DNA from: Metallosphaera hakonensis JCM 8857 = DSM 7519
GTDB lineage: Archaea > Thermoproteota > Thermoprotei_A > Sulfolobales > Sulfolobaceae
Assembly (NCBI RefSeq): GCF_003201675.2
Contig: NZ_CP029287.2
Span: forward strand, 124,001 to 188,000
Length of the DNA: 64,000 nt
Direction: 5' to 3'
Part shown: positions 1 through 10,600 of the stretch, piece after piece
Position numbering within the stretch: position 1 is the first letter of the stretch
Layout: every line of letters starts with the position of its first letter
Program-made: the position numbers and the translations under genes
The notes under the pieces: generated by a model
What the model saw: the letters and a program-made list of their open reading frames with translations, nothing else
Database searches by the model: none
Told to the model about the DNA's origin: nothing

Positions 1-909
1 CAGATCTTGATCACTGGAGGCGCCAAGGAAGCCATATTCTTAATCTCAGAGCTCTTCTCTCAGAACACGGTAGCGTCGGAGGAGCCAACGTTTCAAGGCT
101 TTATTGGGACGATGTCGTTTAGAGGATTGAGGGCCTACCCTATTCCATGGGACGAAAGGGGACCAATGACAGAAGTCTTAGAGAGAAAGTTGAAGGCGCT
201 GAAGATGTGGGCCGACCCCATTAAGTATTTCTATGTGGTACCCGTCCATAACCCAACAGGGCGAGTTATGAGTATGGAGAGAAGGAAGCACCTTATGGAA
301 CTGGCAACCGACTTTGACTTCCAAGTAATTGAGGATGACATTTACGGGTTCTTTACCTATGACTCTCCCCCCGAGCTTTCTTTAAAGTCAATGGATAAGG
401 AGGGGAGAGTATTCTACATTTCTAGCTTTAGCAAAATCATCTCTCCAGGGCTAAGGATTGGATTCATAGCCTATGAGGGAAGAGAGATTGAGAAGTTGGC
501 TTCGATTAAGGGAGAGATAAATCATCAGGTCTCAACGCTAGACCAACTGATTGTGGGAGAAATGTTGGGACGAGGAATAGTGGATTCCATTATAGAGAAC
601 TCTAGGTTACTCTACAAGAAGAAGAGGAATATAACGGTGGATAGCATTGAGGAGTACTTTCCATCAACTACTGGTTGCACTTATCCGGAAGGAGGGTTCT
701 TCGCCCTATGTCGTGGTGAGGGATTAAACTCTTCCTCTTTAGCAGTTGAAGCCATGAGGAGGGGAGTGAGGATATTACCAGGAGAGAAGTTCTTCTTCTC
801 AGCGGAGTCCGGGAAAAACTCCTTCAGGTTAAGTTTCAGTTATCCCACAGAAGAGGAACTAGTGGAGGGAATCAAAGTTTTGGGATCTCTACTTAAGGAG
901 GTTAAGTAG
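1..909 (+). CDS. PLP-dependent aminotransferase, class I/II (5' partial)
   Basis: This is the C-terminal part of a fold-type I PLP aminotransferase of the MocR/2-aminoadipate (LysN/Aro8-like) group. The reading frame is open to base 1, so the true start lies outside the window. Visible signs are the substrate-side NPTGR segment, the ED-D-Y motif (IEDDIYG) that holds the PLP ring, and the Schiff-base lysine in SSFSKIISPGLRIG. The C-terminal small domain is complete (about 300 residues shown, families usually about 400). The likely role is transamination of an amino acid with 2-oxoglutarate in the cytoplasm. The substrate cannot be told from this fragment; aromatic amino acids or 2-aminoadipate are the family options. 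The next gene lies on the opposite strand, so this one ends its transcript. Confidence 0.9.
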   Translation, partial: QILITGGAKEAIFLISELFSQNTVASEEPTFQGFIGTMSFRGLRAYPIPWDERGPMTEVLERKLKALKMWADPIKYFYVVPVHNPTGRVMSMERRKHLMELATDFDFQVIEDDIYGFFTYDSPPELSLKSMDKEGRVFYISSFSKIISPGLRIGFIAYEGREIEKLASIKGEINHQVSTLDQLIVGEMLGRGIVDSIIENSRLLYKKKRNITVDSIEEYFPSTTGCTYPEGGFFALCRGEGLNSSSLAVEAMRRGVRILPGEKFFFSAESGKNSFRLSFSYPTEEELVEGIKVLGSLLKEVK

Positions 910-987
910 AACGTTTTCATGATGTGGTGAGGATGCTCCTCCCCCGTCATGAAGCGATTCGATGTAATTTGACGTGACCCTTTAAAA

Positions 988-1680
988 TTAGATGTTGAAC
1001 CCTATTCCACCCTGCTGGCCTGTGGGGAGGTAGGGAATAAGGGCACTGGCTAGCTGTTCCGCAGTCAAGGTATGGAGCCAAACTCTTCCAGGTCCCGTGA
1101 TGGTTACGAAGAACAGACCCTCGTGTGCAAAGAAGACCGATCTGAGTCCTCCCACCATTTGCACAGAGTAGTTCATTCCCTCTTGGAAGGCCATGAGATG
1201 GGACGCCTCCACCTGAATGGTCTCCCCTGGGGCTAAGTCCTTAGTCATTAGTCCTCCATAAGCATGAAGGAATAGGTGTCCCAAACCTCTGAACCTGGCC
1301 AGAAACAGTCCCTCTCCACCTAACCAGCCTGCAGTTAGCCTAGCCATTTTCGAGTCGTACTCAACTGAGGTTTCAGCCCCAAGAAAGGAGTGAGCCTCAG
1401 CCAAGATTGATCCTCCCTGCATCTGGATCGGAACAATTTTCCCAGGGAATATCCCCGAGAGGACAACCTCTCCAGGTCCGTAAAACTCAGTTACAAAAAA
1501 CGATCCCCCAGTTAAGGCCCTCTTTATTCCCGCGAGAAGTCCTCCCCTCATTCTGGTCTGCATGTTCACTGAGGCGTTCTTCATAATCATGTGACCGGCG
1601 TCGGCGTAAAATTGCTCTCCTGGATTTAACTGAACCTTCAAGTATTGGAGGTCATCCCCCAAGATTTGATACTGAGGCAT
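988..1680 (-). CDS. AIM24/TIGR00266 family protein
   Basis: This 230-residue protein is a glycine-rich all-beta protein that matches the AIM24 (TIGR00266) family along its whole length. The family pattern is seen in the early 'Y..LGDDLQ.L.V.L.PGE' strand, the G-rich 'MRGGLLAGIKRALTGGSFFVTEF' segment and 'GEGLFLARFRGLGHLFLHAYGG' in the middle. Proteins of this family form a double beta-prism-like fold; their biochemical role is unknown. There is no signal peptide or membrane segment, so it should be cytoplasmic. The ATG start follows an AT-rich promoter (ggatataaaaacc on the complementary side, 1698-1710). It is a single gene, convergent with the aminotransferase. Confidence 0.85.
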   Translation of the reverse strand: MPQYQILGDDLQYLKVQLNPGEQFYADAGHMIMKNASVNMQTRMRGGLLAGIKRALTGGSFFVTEFYGPGEVVLSGIFPGKIVPIQMQGGSILAEAHSFLGAETSVEYDSKMARLTAGWLGGEGLFLARFRGLGHLFLHAYGGLMTKDLAPGETIQVEASHLMAFQEGMNYSVQMVGGLRSVFFAHEGLFFVTITGPGRVWLHTLTAEQLASALIPYLPTGQQGGIGFNI

Positions 1681-2329
1681 GCACGGAATTCATAAACCGG
1701 ATATAAAAACCTTGTAGTACTATCTCATCCAAATGAGTAAAGGGGATCAGTGACATTGGAGGCCCTCTTCCTTCTTGTTCGATCCTTTAAGTACCAGGAT
1801 TGAAACATGGGAGATGAGGTTTTGGCCAGGCTGATAAAAATTATCGTAAGGGTGGTCGGACCAAAAACGAAGAGAGCTTAAGGCAAAAGAGTCAGAAAAA
1901 CATGTTGAGAATAAGGGTAGCCTGGTTAAATGAGCGTAGAGAACTTGTAAGGGACATAAGAGAGGACAGGGATAGTAGATGAGCTGAGTATTTAGCGCCT
2001 CTTCGAGACACAAGACACCCGAATCCATCGAAGGACTCATGTCACAACTAAAGTAAAGCTTTAAATCAGTTTTAACTAACTCCAAACTAGGGAAGCGCAG
2101 CGCTCAGATGACGGGATATCTGGCGTAGCAGCCACGTATCCCAGACAATGCGTAGAAAGTCCGCTAGTATTTCCAGTAAATATTTATCCTAAGCGCCTCT
2201 GCTCGCTAGTTAAGAACTTATCAGAAACAGTGGCGTTTTACTTCCCCATCATTCTATTTTCCCTACACGATTTTCATCTAACTCACTATGAATTATTTAA
2301 AACAATTTTCCATTGTAAAATTTAGATGC

Positions 2330-2578
2330 TCACTTAGCCTTTAGTATTTTGATTCTGAAAGTCGTCCCTTCCCTCACAGACACACACGGGTAACCTCTAC
2401 CCTTACAGATCGCCGGTATGGTCACGTCCATAGGCTCTTCATCCGTTATGACTTCAAGGACTTCCCCTTGATTCATGGAGTTCAATTTCTTCACAATCTC
2501 TATCTGAGGTTCGGGGCAAGATTCTCCCCTGAGATCTAGGACTTGATCAGGCCTTGCGTTTCTTAACTTGTCCTCCAT
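2330..2578 (-). CDS. TusA/SirA-family sulfurtransferase
   Basis: This 82-residue protein has the TusA fold signature: a 'LDLRGESCPEPQIEI.K' N-terminus with the active Cys21 in a CPxP motif, followed by beta-alpha-beta-alpha-beta with 'EVLEVITDEEPMDVTIP'. TusA proteins carry a persulfide on this cysteine and pass sulfur between enzymes. In Sulfolobales TusA-like proteins work in sulfur oxidation (often next to dsrE and hdr genes) and in thiolation. No hdr or dsrE genes are adjacent here, so it may be a general sulfur carrier. It is followed upstream by a cupin gene on the same strand, 78 bases away; co-transcription is possible. Confidence 0.88.
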   Translation of the reverse strand: MEDKLRNARPDQVLDLRGESCPEPQIEIVKKLNSMNQGEVLEVITDEEPMDVTIPAICKGRGYPCVSVREGTTFRIKILKAK

Positions 2579-2656
2579 ATCCTAGATTGTTTTGTTGGAC
2601 ATCAAAAATCTTACCTGTTTTTAAAAGATAATTTTCCTTTCTCTGATGAAAAAGAA

Positions 2657-3034
2657 TCATGGACACTTCTCGTCCACGGGAACTATTGTCATATCGTCGG
2701 GATAGTCAATGATACAGAAGAATTCAAGGGCTTCGTCCTTATTCTTGAAGCCGTGTTTTACCCCTCCATTAATGAAAATGAAATCACCCTCCTCAAGTTC
2801 GTATACCTGGTTGTTCACGCAGACGGAACATTTACCCTTGGTTATAATCACGGTCTCCTGATACTTGTGCGTGTGCATGCCAATGGATCCCCCAGGTTCC
2901 AGGGAGAACTTCCTTACAGCGTAATGGGCTCCATGATCTTTGGTAACTAGCCACTGGATGAAAGCTCCCTTGGATCCCTTTATCAGGACCTCGGATTTGG
3001 GAACTGCGACTATCCTAGAAACGTGAAAATCCAT
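2657..3034 (-). CDS. Cupin-domain protein
   Basis: This 125-residue protein is a single-domain cupin. The first cupin motif gives metal ligands His54, His56 and Glu60 (GMHTHKYQE) and the second gives His94 (GGVKHGF), preceded by the typical '[11 protein letters not shown]'. Such small cupins bind one metal and act as isomerases, dioxygenases or sensors; no substrate can be read from the sequence. It ends in a Cys-Pro dipeptide. It lies 78 bases upstream of the TusA-like gene on the same strand, so both may be made together. The upstream sequence has a TATA-like box on the minus strand. Confidence 0.85.
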   Translation of the reverse strand: MDFHVSRIVAVPKSEVLIKGSKGAFIQWLVTKDHGAHYAVRKFSLEPGGSIGMHTHKYQETVIITKGKCSVCVNNQVYELEEGDFIFINGGVKHGFKNKDEALEFFCIIDYPDDMTIVPVDEKCP

Positions 3035-3401
3035 GGTATTAAAGTGGCATTGGGAACTTAAAACTTAAGCTTCTCCTATGACCGTCACTGACGAACTCCA
3101 GAAGCCTCGGACGGTTACGGCGAGACTTCGGTGAAAGTTGGGGACTTCACGGACTAAAGGACGTTTTTATATGAGAAAAGTCCAGGTAAGGTAGAGACGG
3201 AGTTAAGGACTGATTCTTTCATGAAGTCACGGTAGTAAAATATGATAAAAAGGTTTCGCATGATCACGGGGTTTTCAGCACTTAGCCACGATAGAAATAC
3301 CCAGAGGACTTCAAGGTAGCTCAATCAATCCAGATCCCTTTACCCGCAAACGTGTCACAGGAGTCTAGCGTGTCTCTTATATTCTTCCTGCCTATATTGA
3401 A
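3035..3401. other. Intergenic region, divergent promoters
   Basis: This stretch separates the cupin gene (minus) from the radical-SAM-like gene (plus). I see promoter-like AT-rich stretches near both ends (for example ttatatt about 25 bases before 3402) and no open frame or repeat that I can support. Confidence 0.5.
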
Positions 3402-4505
3402 ATGAGTCCCATGATCCTCACCGCTGACCCATTGACATTCGGTTCATGGCTCGGAAATAGAAAGTATCCTCCCTACGGTCTAAGGAAGGTTGAGGCGATA
3501 TCCGGGGGGACCGTGGTTCGACCTGGAAAGGTAAGTAAGTACAGGAACACAGTGGTGGGAATCTACGTTAACGATCCCCTGGGGCAGACGGAAATCGGTA
3601 AGGCTATCTCAACGATTCTGCAGAGGGACCCCCCATACGTTGAATCTTTCAGGAAATTTGAAATCCAGATGAGAAGACTAAAGACGGAGAATTCCCTCAA
3701 GGTGATCGTAGGGGGTCCCGGGGCCTGGCAATTGACTGACAGGGATTGGATAGATGCTATCTTAATTGGAGAGGCAGAAGAAAGCCTAAAGGAGGCAATC
3801 GAGGGAAGAGGGGTTGTGTATGGGAAAAAGGCTGAACACTTCACTCCCATAAGGGCTCCATCAGGTCTAGCTGAAGTGGAAGTGAATAGGGGGAGTCGGA
3901 AGATCCCATGGAGCGTAATCTTGAGGGAAATGGAAATTCAGGGGTCAGCTCACGGGAAAGTCAACCTCATAACCCAGGACATTCTCAGTTACGGTGATGA
4001 GGGTGAAGTACTTCAACTACTTTCCACCGCCAGGAGATATGGTGACGTGACCTTCTCGAACATTAACGCCATAACTGCACTCAACTTTGACCTTGAAAAG
4101 GTGAGAAATGTTCTTGGATTAGGAGAAAATCGTCATATCTCACCGGTTCTCAATAGCTCTCAAGGATCGTGTGTGTACGCCCTGGATTCTCAGGTGTTGA
4201 AGGAGTTAAATAGGAACTTCATTTACCCTATCATATATGTGGGAGAGGAAGAGGTTCAACAATTCCTGGATTTCAAGGCCATAATAATTCCTCTTCCGCA
4301 AACGGAGCGGTATTACGAAGTCCTCTATAAGGTGTGGCTCCACGATAAGAAATACGTGAAGATTCCCTTCTCCTTTGTGGTTGATTACGTTCTGAAAAAG
4401 GCGTTAGAGACCAAAGGAGAACATTTGAGGAAACTAAACAAAACTGGTTTGATTAAAGACCTCGTTTCCGCATCTTTCCATAGACTCTTTCAACCCTTCC
4501 CGTAG
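3402..4505 (+). CDS. B12-binding/radical-SAM-like protein lacking the CxxxCxxC motif
   Basis: This 367-residue protein resembles archaeal proteins with an N-terminal cobalamin-binding-like Rossmann domain ('LKVIVGGPGAWQL.. WIDAILIGEAEESLKEAI', about residues 100-150) followed by a radical-SAM TIM-barrel half ('GKVNLITQDILSYG', 'VTFSNINAITALNFDLEKVRNVLGLGENRHISPVLNSSQGSCVYAL'). In true radical SAM enzymes a CxxxCxxC loop follows the 'EVxRGC' strand. Here that strand reads EVNRGSRKIPWSVILREM, with no cysteine at all. The fold therefore seems kept while the 4Fe-4S cluster ligands are gone, so radical chemistry is not expected. The ATG at 3402 is preceded by a TATA-like box; an ATG three codons later is an alternative. 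The gene stands alone. Confidence 0.6.
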   Translation: MSPMILTADPLTFGSWLGNRKYPPYGLRKVEAISGGTVVRPGKVSKYRNTVVGIYVNDPLGQTEIGKAISTILQRDPPYVESFRKFEIQMRRLKTENSLKVIVGGPGAWQLTDRDWIDAILIGEAEESLKEAIEGRGVVYGKKAEHFTPIRAPSGLAEVEVNRGSRKIPWSVILREMEIQGSAHGKVNLITQDILSYGDEGEVLQLLSTARRYGDVTFSNINAITALNFDLEKVRNVLGLGENRHISPVLNSSQGSCVYALDSQVLKELNRNFIYPIIYVGEEEVQQFLDFKAIIIPLPQTERYYEVLYKVWLHDKKYVKIPFSFVVDYVLKKALETKGEHLRKLNKTGLIKDLVSASFHRLFQPFP

Positions 4506-4611
4506 CTCTCACTACCCATCAAGGCCGCATTTCATCATAGAGGTTCCCTTTCTAGTGAAAGGCATCGCTTCAGACCCCTACAGTTAAATTCTCCAGTCAT
4601 TACATAATGTC

Positions 4612-5577
4612 GTGAGCTCAAATCAAAGTGAAATAGAGGCATTGTCGAAGCTTAAGAGTTCGGCCTTCATGGGTATTCTAGGGGCCATAGTACAGGCAGT
4701 TTACATTATAACCTATTTTTCCTTCCTCTTCTCCCAACTCTCATCCACAGTAGTTCCAGGTTCCAATTTCTTATTGCCCAGAAGCTATCTAATAGTTCCC
4801 TCAGTAGTAGTGGAAGTCATTGCAGGCGTTTTCAGTCTACTAATATTCTATTTCGCAAGATCGGGTTTCGTGATCCTAAGAGGGCTTAAAGTTTCGGGGA
4901 ATGAGGGAGTCACCGGATCCACAATTCTCTTAATCTTTTCCGTCATTGATACTCTGATTATCGTCCCCGTGTTCCTGTTATTGGACGCAGTTCCTCGTCC
5001 CCCGGGAGTTGTAACTGCGAACAGCGTTCAGGGGAATTTCCTTTTGCCTCTCCTCTTAATAGGTCTACCTCTCCTGGTTTTCGCTGTAGTTGGTTTCATA
5101 GGCTTAATCCTACTAATAATAGGAGAGTATAGGCTGGGGAGCAGATATCAGGACAATTACATAAAGATAGGTTCCATACTTCAAATAATACCTTTCCTTA
5201 ACTTAATTGGCTACTTCCTACTTTACATAGGGTTCTCCAACGCCATCAATAAGTCAAGATCTGGCTTCAGTCCCCAAGTTCAGTCATCTATGCCTTCTCA
5301 ACCCCCAGCTTACCAGATTGGGTTTGGATCCCTTACTGATGCGGGCGTGGGAAAGGTAAACCTATATTCAGGGCAAATCCTCGCAGTTACTTCCGCCGTG
5401 CTATATTTGCCCAGCGGTCAGGTGAAGGCGCAGAGGGTTACTCCCGGGAACCTGGCTGTTGGCGAGAATACCCTGGATCTGGATTTCGGTCCGCTACAGG
5501 GACTAGTGAAGGGTAGCTACTATGTGGATATGACTCTCAGTGACGGATCTGTCCTCCGAATTTACTTGGTGTATTAA
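4612..5577 (+). CDS. DUF996-like multi-pass membrane protein
   Basis: This 321-residue protein has four or five hydrophobic segments (about residues 15-40, 60-85, 105-125, 145-172 and 188-205) and a soluble C-terminal domain of about 100 residues rich in beta strands (from 'GFGSLTDAGVGKVNLYSG'). The membrane part resembles DUF996 proteins of Sulfolobales. Translation probably begins at the GTG at 4612, because the ATG at 4607 is followed immediately by a stop. The soluble part resembles extracellular beta-sandwich domains, so it may face outward. Function unknown. It is a single gene. Confidence 0.6.
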   Translation: MSSNQSEIEALSKLKSSAFMGILGAIVQAVYIITYFSFLFSQLSSTVVPGSNFLLPRSYLIVPSVVVEVIAGVFSLLIFYFARSGFVILRGLKVSGNEGVTGSTILLIFSVIDTLIIVPVFLLLDAVPRPPGVVTANSVQGNFLLPLLLIGLPLLVFAVVGFIGLILLIIGEYRLGSRYQDNYIKIGSILQIIPFLNLIGYFLLYIGFSNAINKSRSGFSPQVQSSMPSQPPAYQIGFGSLTDAGVGKVNLYSGQILAVTSAVLYLPSGQVKAQRVTPGNLAVGENTLDLDFGPLQGLVKGSYYVDMTLSDGSVLRIYLVY

Positions 5578-5772
5578 AAGTGGAGAACAGATGTTTTTCC
5601 GATCTTGTTTGATTTTTCGTAAGTTAAGTTAAATCTTCCCTCAGGTTTTCATTTGTAGACGACGTAGAAATTAACGGAAGTTCCCTAGTCTAACCGTTAT
5701 AATTTGAACAAGTATCGCTCTCTTTAACGTAATCCTCAATCACCCGATAAGAGCAGGGTGGCACTGATTTCA

Positions 5773-6603
5773 TTAACTGAATTTATCATTGGTTCTCTTT
5801 TCCTCCTCACTTGCCGACTCAAACTGCACAGTTACGTGGGTGATTGAGAATTTCTCCCTTAACGCCTTCTCTATTTCCCCCCTCTTCATATCCATATCTC
5901 TCAAGGTAACATTGGGACTCTCCGTCACGTGAAGGGTAGCTACTCTCATGTGAGGACAAACGCTCCAGACGTGAACGTGATGAACGGGACCAAATCGTGG
6001 TCTCAGGTAGGACTCTATCTCGGACACATCGATGGGAGACCTCTCCATCAATGTGTACACGTTCTCCTTTACGTTGGGTAAACTAGTTACAAGTATTATG
6101 CCCAGCACTAGCATGGAACCCAGGGGGTCAAGGATGGGTAATTTGAACGCTAATATGGAGATCCCGACCATCAACCCAATGGCATATGAGACAGAATCTA
6201 AAATGGCGTGTAGGGAGATCCCCCTATGCAGTTCATCCCCCTTGTCCGTGGAGGAGATCAAGGAGAGAACCAGAGCTACCCCTGAGGCAATGATCAAGAT
6301 CACCGGGTCATCCACGATACGGAAAGCCAGGAAGAACAGGGAGACCACAACACCCACTACCACCCCCAAAATCACCGTCATCACGTTGAGTAGGGAATAC
6401 ATTACCTCAAGTCTGTGCATCCCGTAGGTGTAATTGTTATCCCTTCTTTCCAGGAGTCTGGAGGCTCTCCAGGTCATGGTAACTACCAGGGCGTCTAGGG
6501 TCGCGTGTATGGCCTCCGATCCTAGTGTGGCACTCCTTCCCAGGAAGGACAGAAGGAATAGGACCCCGGCCACTCCCCAGAAGGCAAATAGGCTCCTCAC
6601 CAA
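5773..6603 (-). CDS. Cation diffusion facilitator (CDF) family transporter
   Basis: This 276-residue protein is a CDF heavy-metal/proton antiporter for export of Zn, Fe, Mn, Co or similar ions. It has six membrane segments and both metal-site motifs: His33-x3-Asp37 (HATLD) in TM2 and His132-x3-Asp136 (HAILD) in TM5. The HxxxD/HxxxD pair is usual for zinc-type transporters. The family motif 'YTYGMHRLE' sits at residues 58-66. A C-terminal cytoplasmic ferredoxin-like domain (from about 195, 'HHVHVWSVCPHMRVATLHV') carries further His residues. It has a promoter of its own (tataaacttt on the opposite strand near 6625) and stands alone. Confidence 0.92.
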   Translation of the reverse strand: MVRSLFAFWGVAGVLFLLSFLGRSATLGSEAIHATLDALVVTMTWRASRLLERRDNNYTYGMHRLEVMYSLLNVMTVILGVVVGVVVSLFFLAFRIVDDPVILIIASGVALVLSLISSTDKGDELHRGISLHAILDSVSYAIGLMVGISILAFKLPILDPLGSMLVLGIILVTSLPNVKENVYTLMERSPIDVSEIESYLRPRFGPVHHVHVWSVCPHMRVATLHVTESPNVTLRDMDMKRGEIEKALREKFSITHVTVQFESASEEEKRTNDKFS

Positions 6604-6714
6604 TAATAGTTTGTCACAAATAATATAAACTTTCCTTAGGGAGGACCTTATTGGGAAAAGCTATTAACTTTATTATAAACATGGTGCAAAATAAAACTAA
6701 ATAACGCTTCGGGG

Positions 6715-7137
6715 CTAACTCGAGGAGTTTACGGGAACAAGGGTGCCGGTTGCTGGTACACCGACGGCCCCATGGAACACGGGTAAGGTTAAGTTCTGAG
6801 CCACCCCGTCTACCACTATTTTCAATGTGACGTTTTGGGATAGGTTTAGCACGGTTACGTTCTCAAACCTGAAGACTCCATTGGGAGGTTGATTTCCATA
6901 TTCAGGCTTATACGTTATCCCTTGAACTATGACGTATTGTATTGGTCTAAAGTACACGAAATAGACCGAACTATCCTGAAGGTAAAAGCCTGGTACCACT
7001 GTAGCGTTAAACTCGGGAATTGAGGAGTTCGTAACAGGGACGTTTTTTACGGGATGAGTGATTAGAACAGCTACCATGATGGAGACAAATGCAATAAGTA
7101 AGAGACCCAACATGACTAAGTTCTTTCTAACTCTCAC
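6715..7137 (-). CDS. Small secreted or membrane-anchored protein
   Basis: This 140-residue protein has an N-terminal basic patch (MRVRKN) and one hydrophobic helix (residues 7-27), then an extracellular domain with several N-x-S/T sequons (for example NSS, NATV, NVTV, NLSQNVTL, NLTL, NSSS). Such a make-up suggests a signal anchor and an N-glycosylated beta-rich domain outside the cell. I do not recognise the family. It lies next to the thermopsin-like gene but is divergent from it. Confidence 0.6.
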   Translation of the reverse strand: MRVRKNLVMLGLLLIAFVSIMVAVLITHPVKNVPVTNSSIPEFNATVVPGFYLQDSSVYFVYFRPIQYVIVQGITYKPEYGNQPPNGVFRFENVTVLNLSQNVTLKIVVDGVAQNLTLPVFHGAVGVPATGTLVPVNSSS

Positions 7138-7602
7138 AAGAAATCAAGGGTTGCAGAGGTTTAAGACATTTGTTCAGACCGTTTTATTCAGTTTTCATCG
7201 ATGCTTCGTAACAAATTTAGTAACTTCCTGAAATTAATTTTATATAAAGAAATAAATTTTTACCTACGAGGAAAGGCCCTCATGAAACCTTCTTAAATCG
7301 AAATATTTCGTCTTAGTCGAGATAGTTTGATTAAGAAACTGTTTTCTCCGTGTAGATGGGAGAGATGGACACGGAATCTTGTTCCTAATTAATTTCAGAT
7401 TCTGTGATGTGTTACTCTTCTCGTTAATGCTCTGTGGATCGCTTCAATTTTCTCAGGTGTTAAGCTTAATAGATTTTTCTTAAATTCTGAATTGTACTTT
7501 AATTTGAAAGTAAGTTTCACGTTGGTCTTGATAAATAATGAAGTAATCCACAGCGCGTCTGGTTAAAAAATCCTTATATAGAAGTTAAGTATCGAATCCT
7601 CT
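7138..7602. other. AT-rich divergent intergenic region
   Basis: This region separates two genes for exported proteins read outward. A clear TATA-like box (cttatata, about 7571-7578) lies about 27 bases before the thermopsin-like start at 7603, which fits a leaderless mRNA. No open frame or repeat is evident. Confidence 0.5.
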
Positions 7603-10600
7603 ATGAACAAACTACTCTCGATCTTCCTGTTACTTTTCCTAGTAATTGAGATAATGCCTTTAACCGATCAAGTAATCCAGACAACTCCATTATCCAGTCA
7701 TGAACACGCGAGCATTCATGACTCCGCTTTGGCGTTCTCCCCTATTCGAGCTAACGCAACATTAGCTAATAAATTCGTCCCTGAAGGAGTTAACGTATAT
7801 GGTGCTTATCAAAGCGAACCGGCCCCTATGGGGATAGCGGATTATGGTTTAGGACCTAACGGTCCTTTCATAAGGACAACTACCCAGTTCCTTGGTTTCA
7901 TTTATCTCGGAAGCTTGTCAGCGAGTTCCATGAACGGCACTCAATTCGTAAATAATTGTGCAAGTTTTCAGATGAATGTAGTTCTGAACTATCAATATAA
8001 TGGGCAAACCTATGCCCTGTGGGTTCAGGACGTGGCGAGGTTTAATACCAATAATAATCAAGTTTTCTTTATCGATAACATATGGAATTATACGTCAAAT
8101 GATGCCAGCGTTTATGGATTAAGTGGAAACGGAAATACAGGTACAAGCTTTTATGGTCAAACGCCTGTCCAATATTATTACTACTATGCAACAGGTTATC
8201 CTGGCAGTTTCGTAACGCTATCTTTGCCTACGACTATATTGCTTCTAGTCAACGTCAGTACTAACAATCTAGGACAACCGGTGATTCGCTTCTGGTACGA
8301 TGATGGATATGGTTGGGTGAGTTACGATACGGTCACAGTGACTAATGTGGAGTATGCCTCTAACGTGTATTTTCTGATAGACGGTTACAAGTACACTGGT
8401 TGGGGAACGTTTTATGACGCAGAGCTTGTGTTGGCAGGGGCTTACAGCGGTATGACCGCCTACGTTAACAACTCCAGTGTATACTTGAACTTGGAGTATT
8501 GGAATGGACAGAATTTCCAGGGTGTTAGAAACGCCTATAATTTCGGTTCTGACACAGCGGAGACAGCCCAAGACGTTACAGCGAATTATTACTACGCCGT
8601 GTTTAGCGGAACCTTGGTAAGCGGTCTGTTTTCGGGATCAGGAAGCCTAGGGCAATTGTGGAACCAAAGCGATGTATCAACTCTTATTATTAACACGGGG
8701 ATAAACTCTGGTTACCTGATGGTCTATAACTCAACCTTTCCATATTCTCAGTATTATAGCCAAGAAGGAATACCCTTCGATAACGGTGGGGCCTCACTAA
8801 CTATAGAGCCTGGTAATTATGCCGTCCTGGTATATAATCAGAACCGCCAATTGATCGGGGAAGCCAACGTTAACGCCCAGTTTGGCACCGTGTCCACGGG
8901 TGTCACCCAGTTCAATATCTTCGCTTCAACCACTTCCGTAAAGCTATCCCCTGGATCCTCGTCTTCCTTAGATATAACCGTGAACGCCTACGGCAACGTA
9001 AATCTGAACGTATTAGCACCCTCAGGTATCGGTTACAATATTCAAAGTCCCATCAACGTAAACGGTCAAACAACGGACGTCTTGACTCTCTATTCAAACG
9101 GTGCCCCTCCTGGGGTATACATGGTCATAGTTAATGCCACCTTGTTCCCGGGATTTTATAAATTGCTGTATATAACGGTCACACTAGGCCAACCATCATA
9201 TTCGGTCTCGTTCTCCTACTCCGTTCTGGGACAGCCACCGTCACAGTCTCCCCAGATCACCCTAGATTTCCCCAACGGTACCATAACTACCGTATCCATG
9301 AATTCCCTAACTACCCTTAACTTACCTCAAGGAACCACGTACACCATTCAAGATATCATTGGTGGGGGAAACGGCGTGAGGTGGGCCACCAACAGTCCAA
9401 CCCAGGGAACCGTGAACGGTCAAGCGACCATAAACTTGGTGTATCGCGAACAATACTTAGTCACGTTTAATTCAACCGTTCAGGGTGGTCAAGGCTACCA
9501 AGAACCAGAGGTGACGTATTATTATTTTGGGCAAAAAAGTAGCACTGTCACTCCCAACACTGTATGGGTAGACTACGATTCTCATTACCAATACGAGAAC
9601 ATGTTGCAGGGCTCTAGTACCCAAGAGAGGTGGATAGCCTACTCGTATTCTGGGACTGTTACATCTCCTGAGACCGTGAACGTGTATTATTATAACCAAT
9701 ACTACGTCAACGTAGCGTCAAGCCTACCAGTTTATGCCATCATAAATGGAGAAAATATTACCTTAACTTCAGGATGGTATAACCAGAGCACCTCCGTTCA
9801 AATCGAAAATCTCACGTATTATACGTCCCCCAACGAGAGATACGTGATGACGTCCATCTCTCCCTCGCTCTCCTTTACAATAAACTCGCCTATTGGAGTT
9901 AAAGTACAGTTAGTTAAGCAATATTATCTCACAGTTAGCTCTCCCATTCCAGTCTACGCATTTCTCAACGATACTAACATATCCTTGAGGAGCGCCTGGT
10001 ATGACGCCGGCTCTGTTATTAATGTCGAGAACCTAACATATTACCCGTCTCCAGATGAGAGGTACGTAATAACTGGTATCTCCCCCTCCTCGTTCACTCT
10101 TAACTCTCCCAACACGGTAAGCATATCCACGTTGACCCAATACTTCGTTAGAGTCAACTCCACTATTCCAGTTAAAGCCATCATAAACGGTAGCTCCGCT
10201 TACCTTAACTCCTCATGGATGAACGAGAACACAATAGTACTCATACAAAACTACACTTACAACGTAAATAGCGGTGAAAGGTACGTCATAATCAACATAT
10301 CCCCTGAATCGGCCGTCTTAACTAGACCTCTGACGTTTAACATTGAGGCTCAAAAACAGTTCAATGTAACCATAAACGGAGTGTCCAGATGGTATCCCTC
10401 AGGTTCCACAGTTTACCTAAATGCCTCGATTCCCTTCTACGATACGGGCGAGTTTAAGGGGACTTATGACGTATTGCCAGGTTCAGCTATAACCGTGAAC
10501 GGTCCCATAAAAGAGACCTTAGTCGAGTCACCCAATTACTTAGTCATAGGAAGTATGGCTGGAGCTGTAGTCGCAGCCATAGTAGTGGTTCTAGTCATAG

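Noticed and set aside
1747-2085. 112-codon minus-strand frame
   Set aside because: No family pattern, Cys- and Leu-rich in a random way, and in an AT-rich region without a promoter of note.
2086-2329. Possible RNA or tRNA-like hairpins
   Set aside because: No cloverleaf, no T-loop consensus and no terminal pairing could be built.
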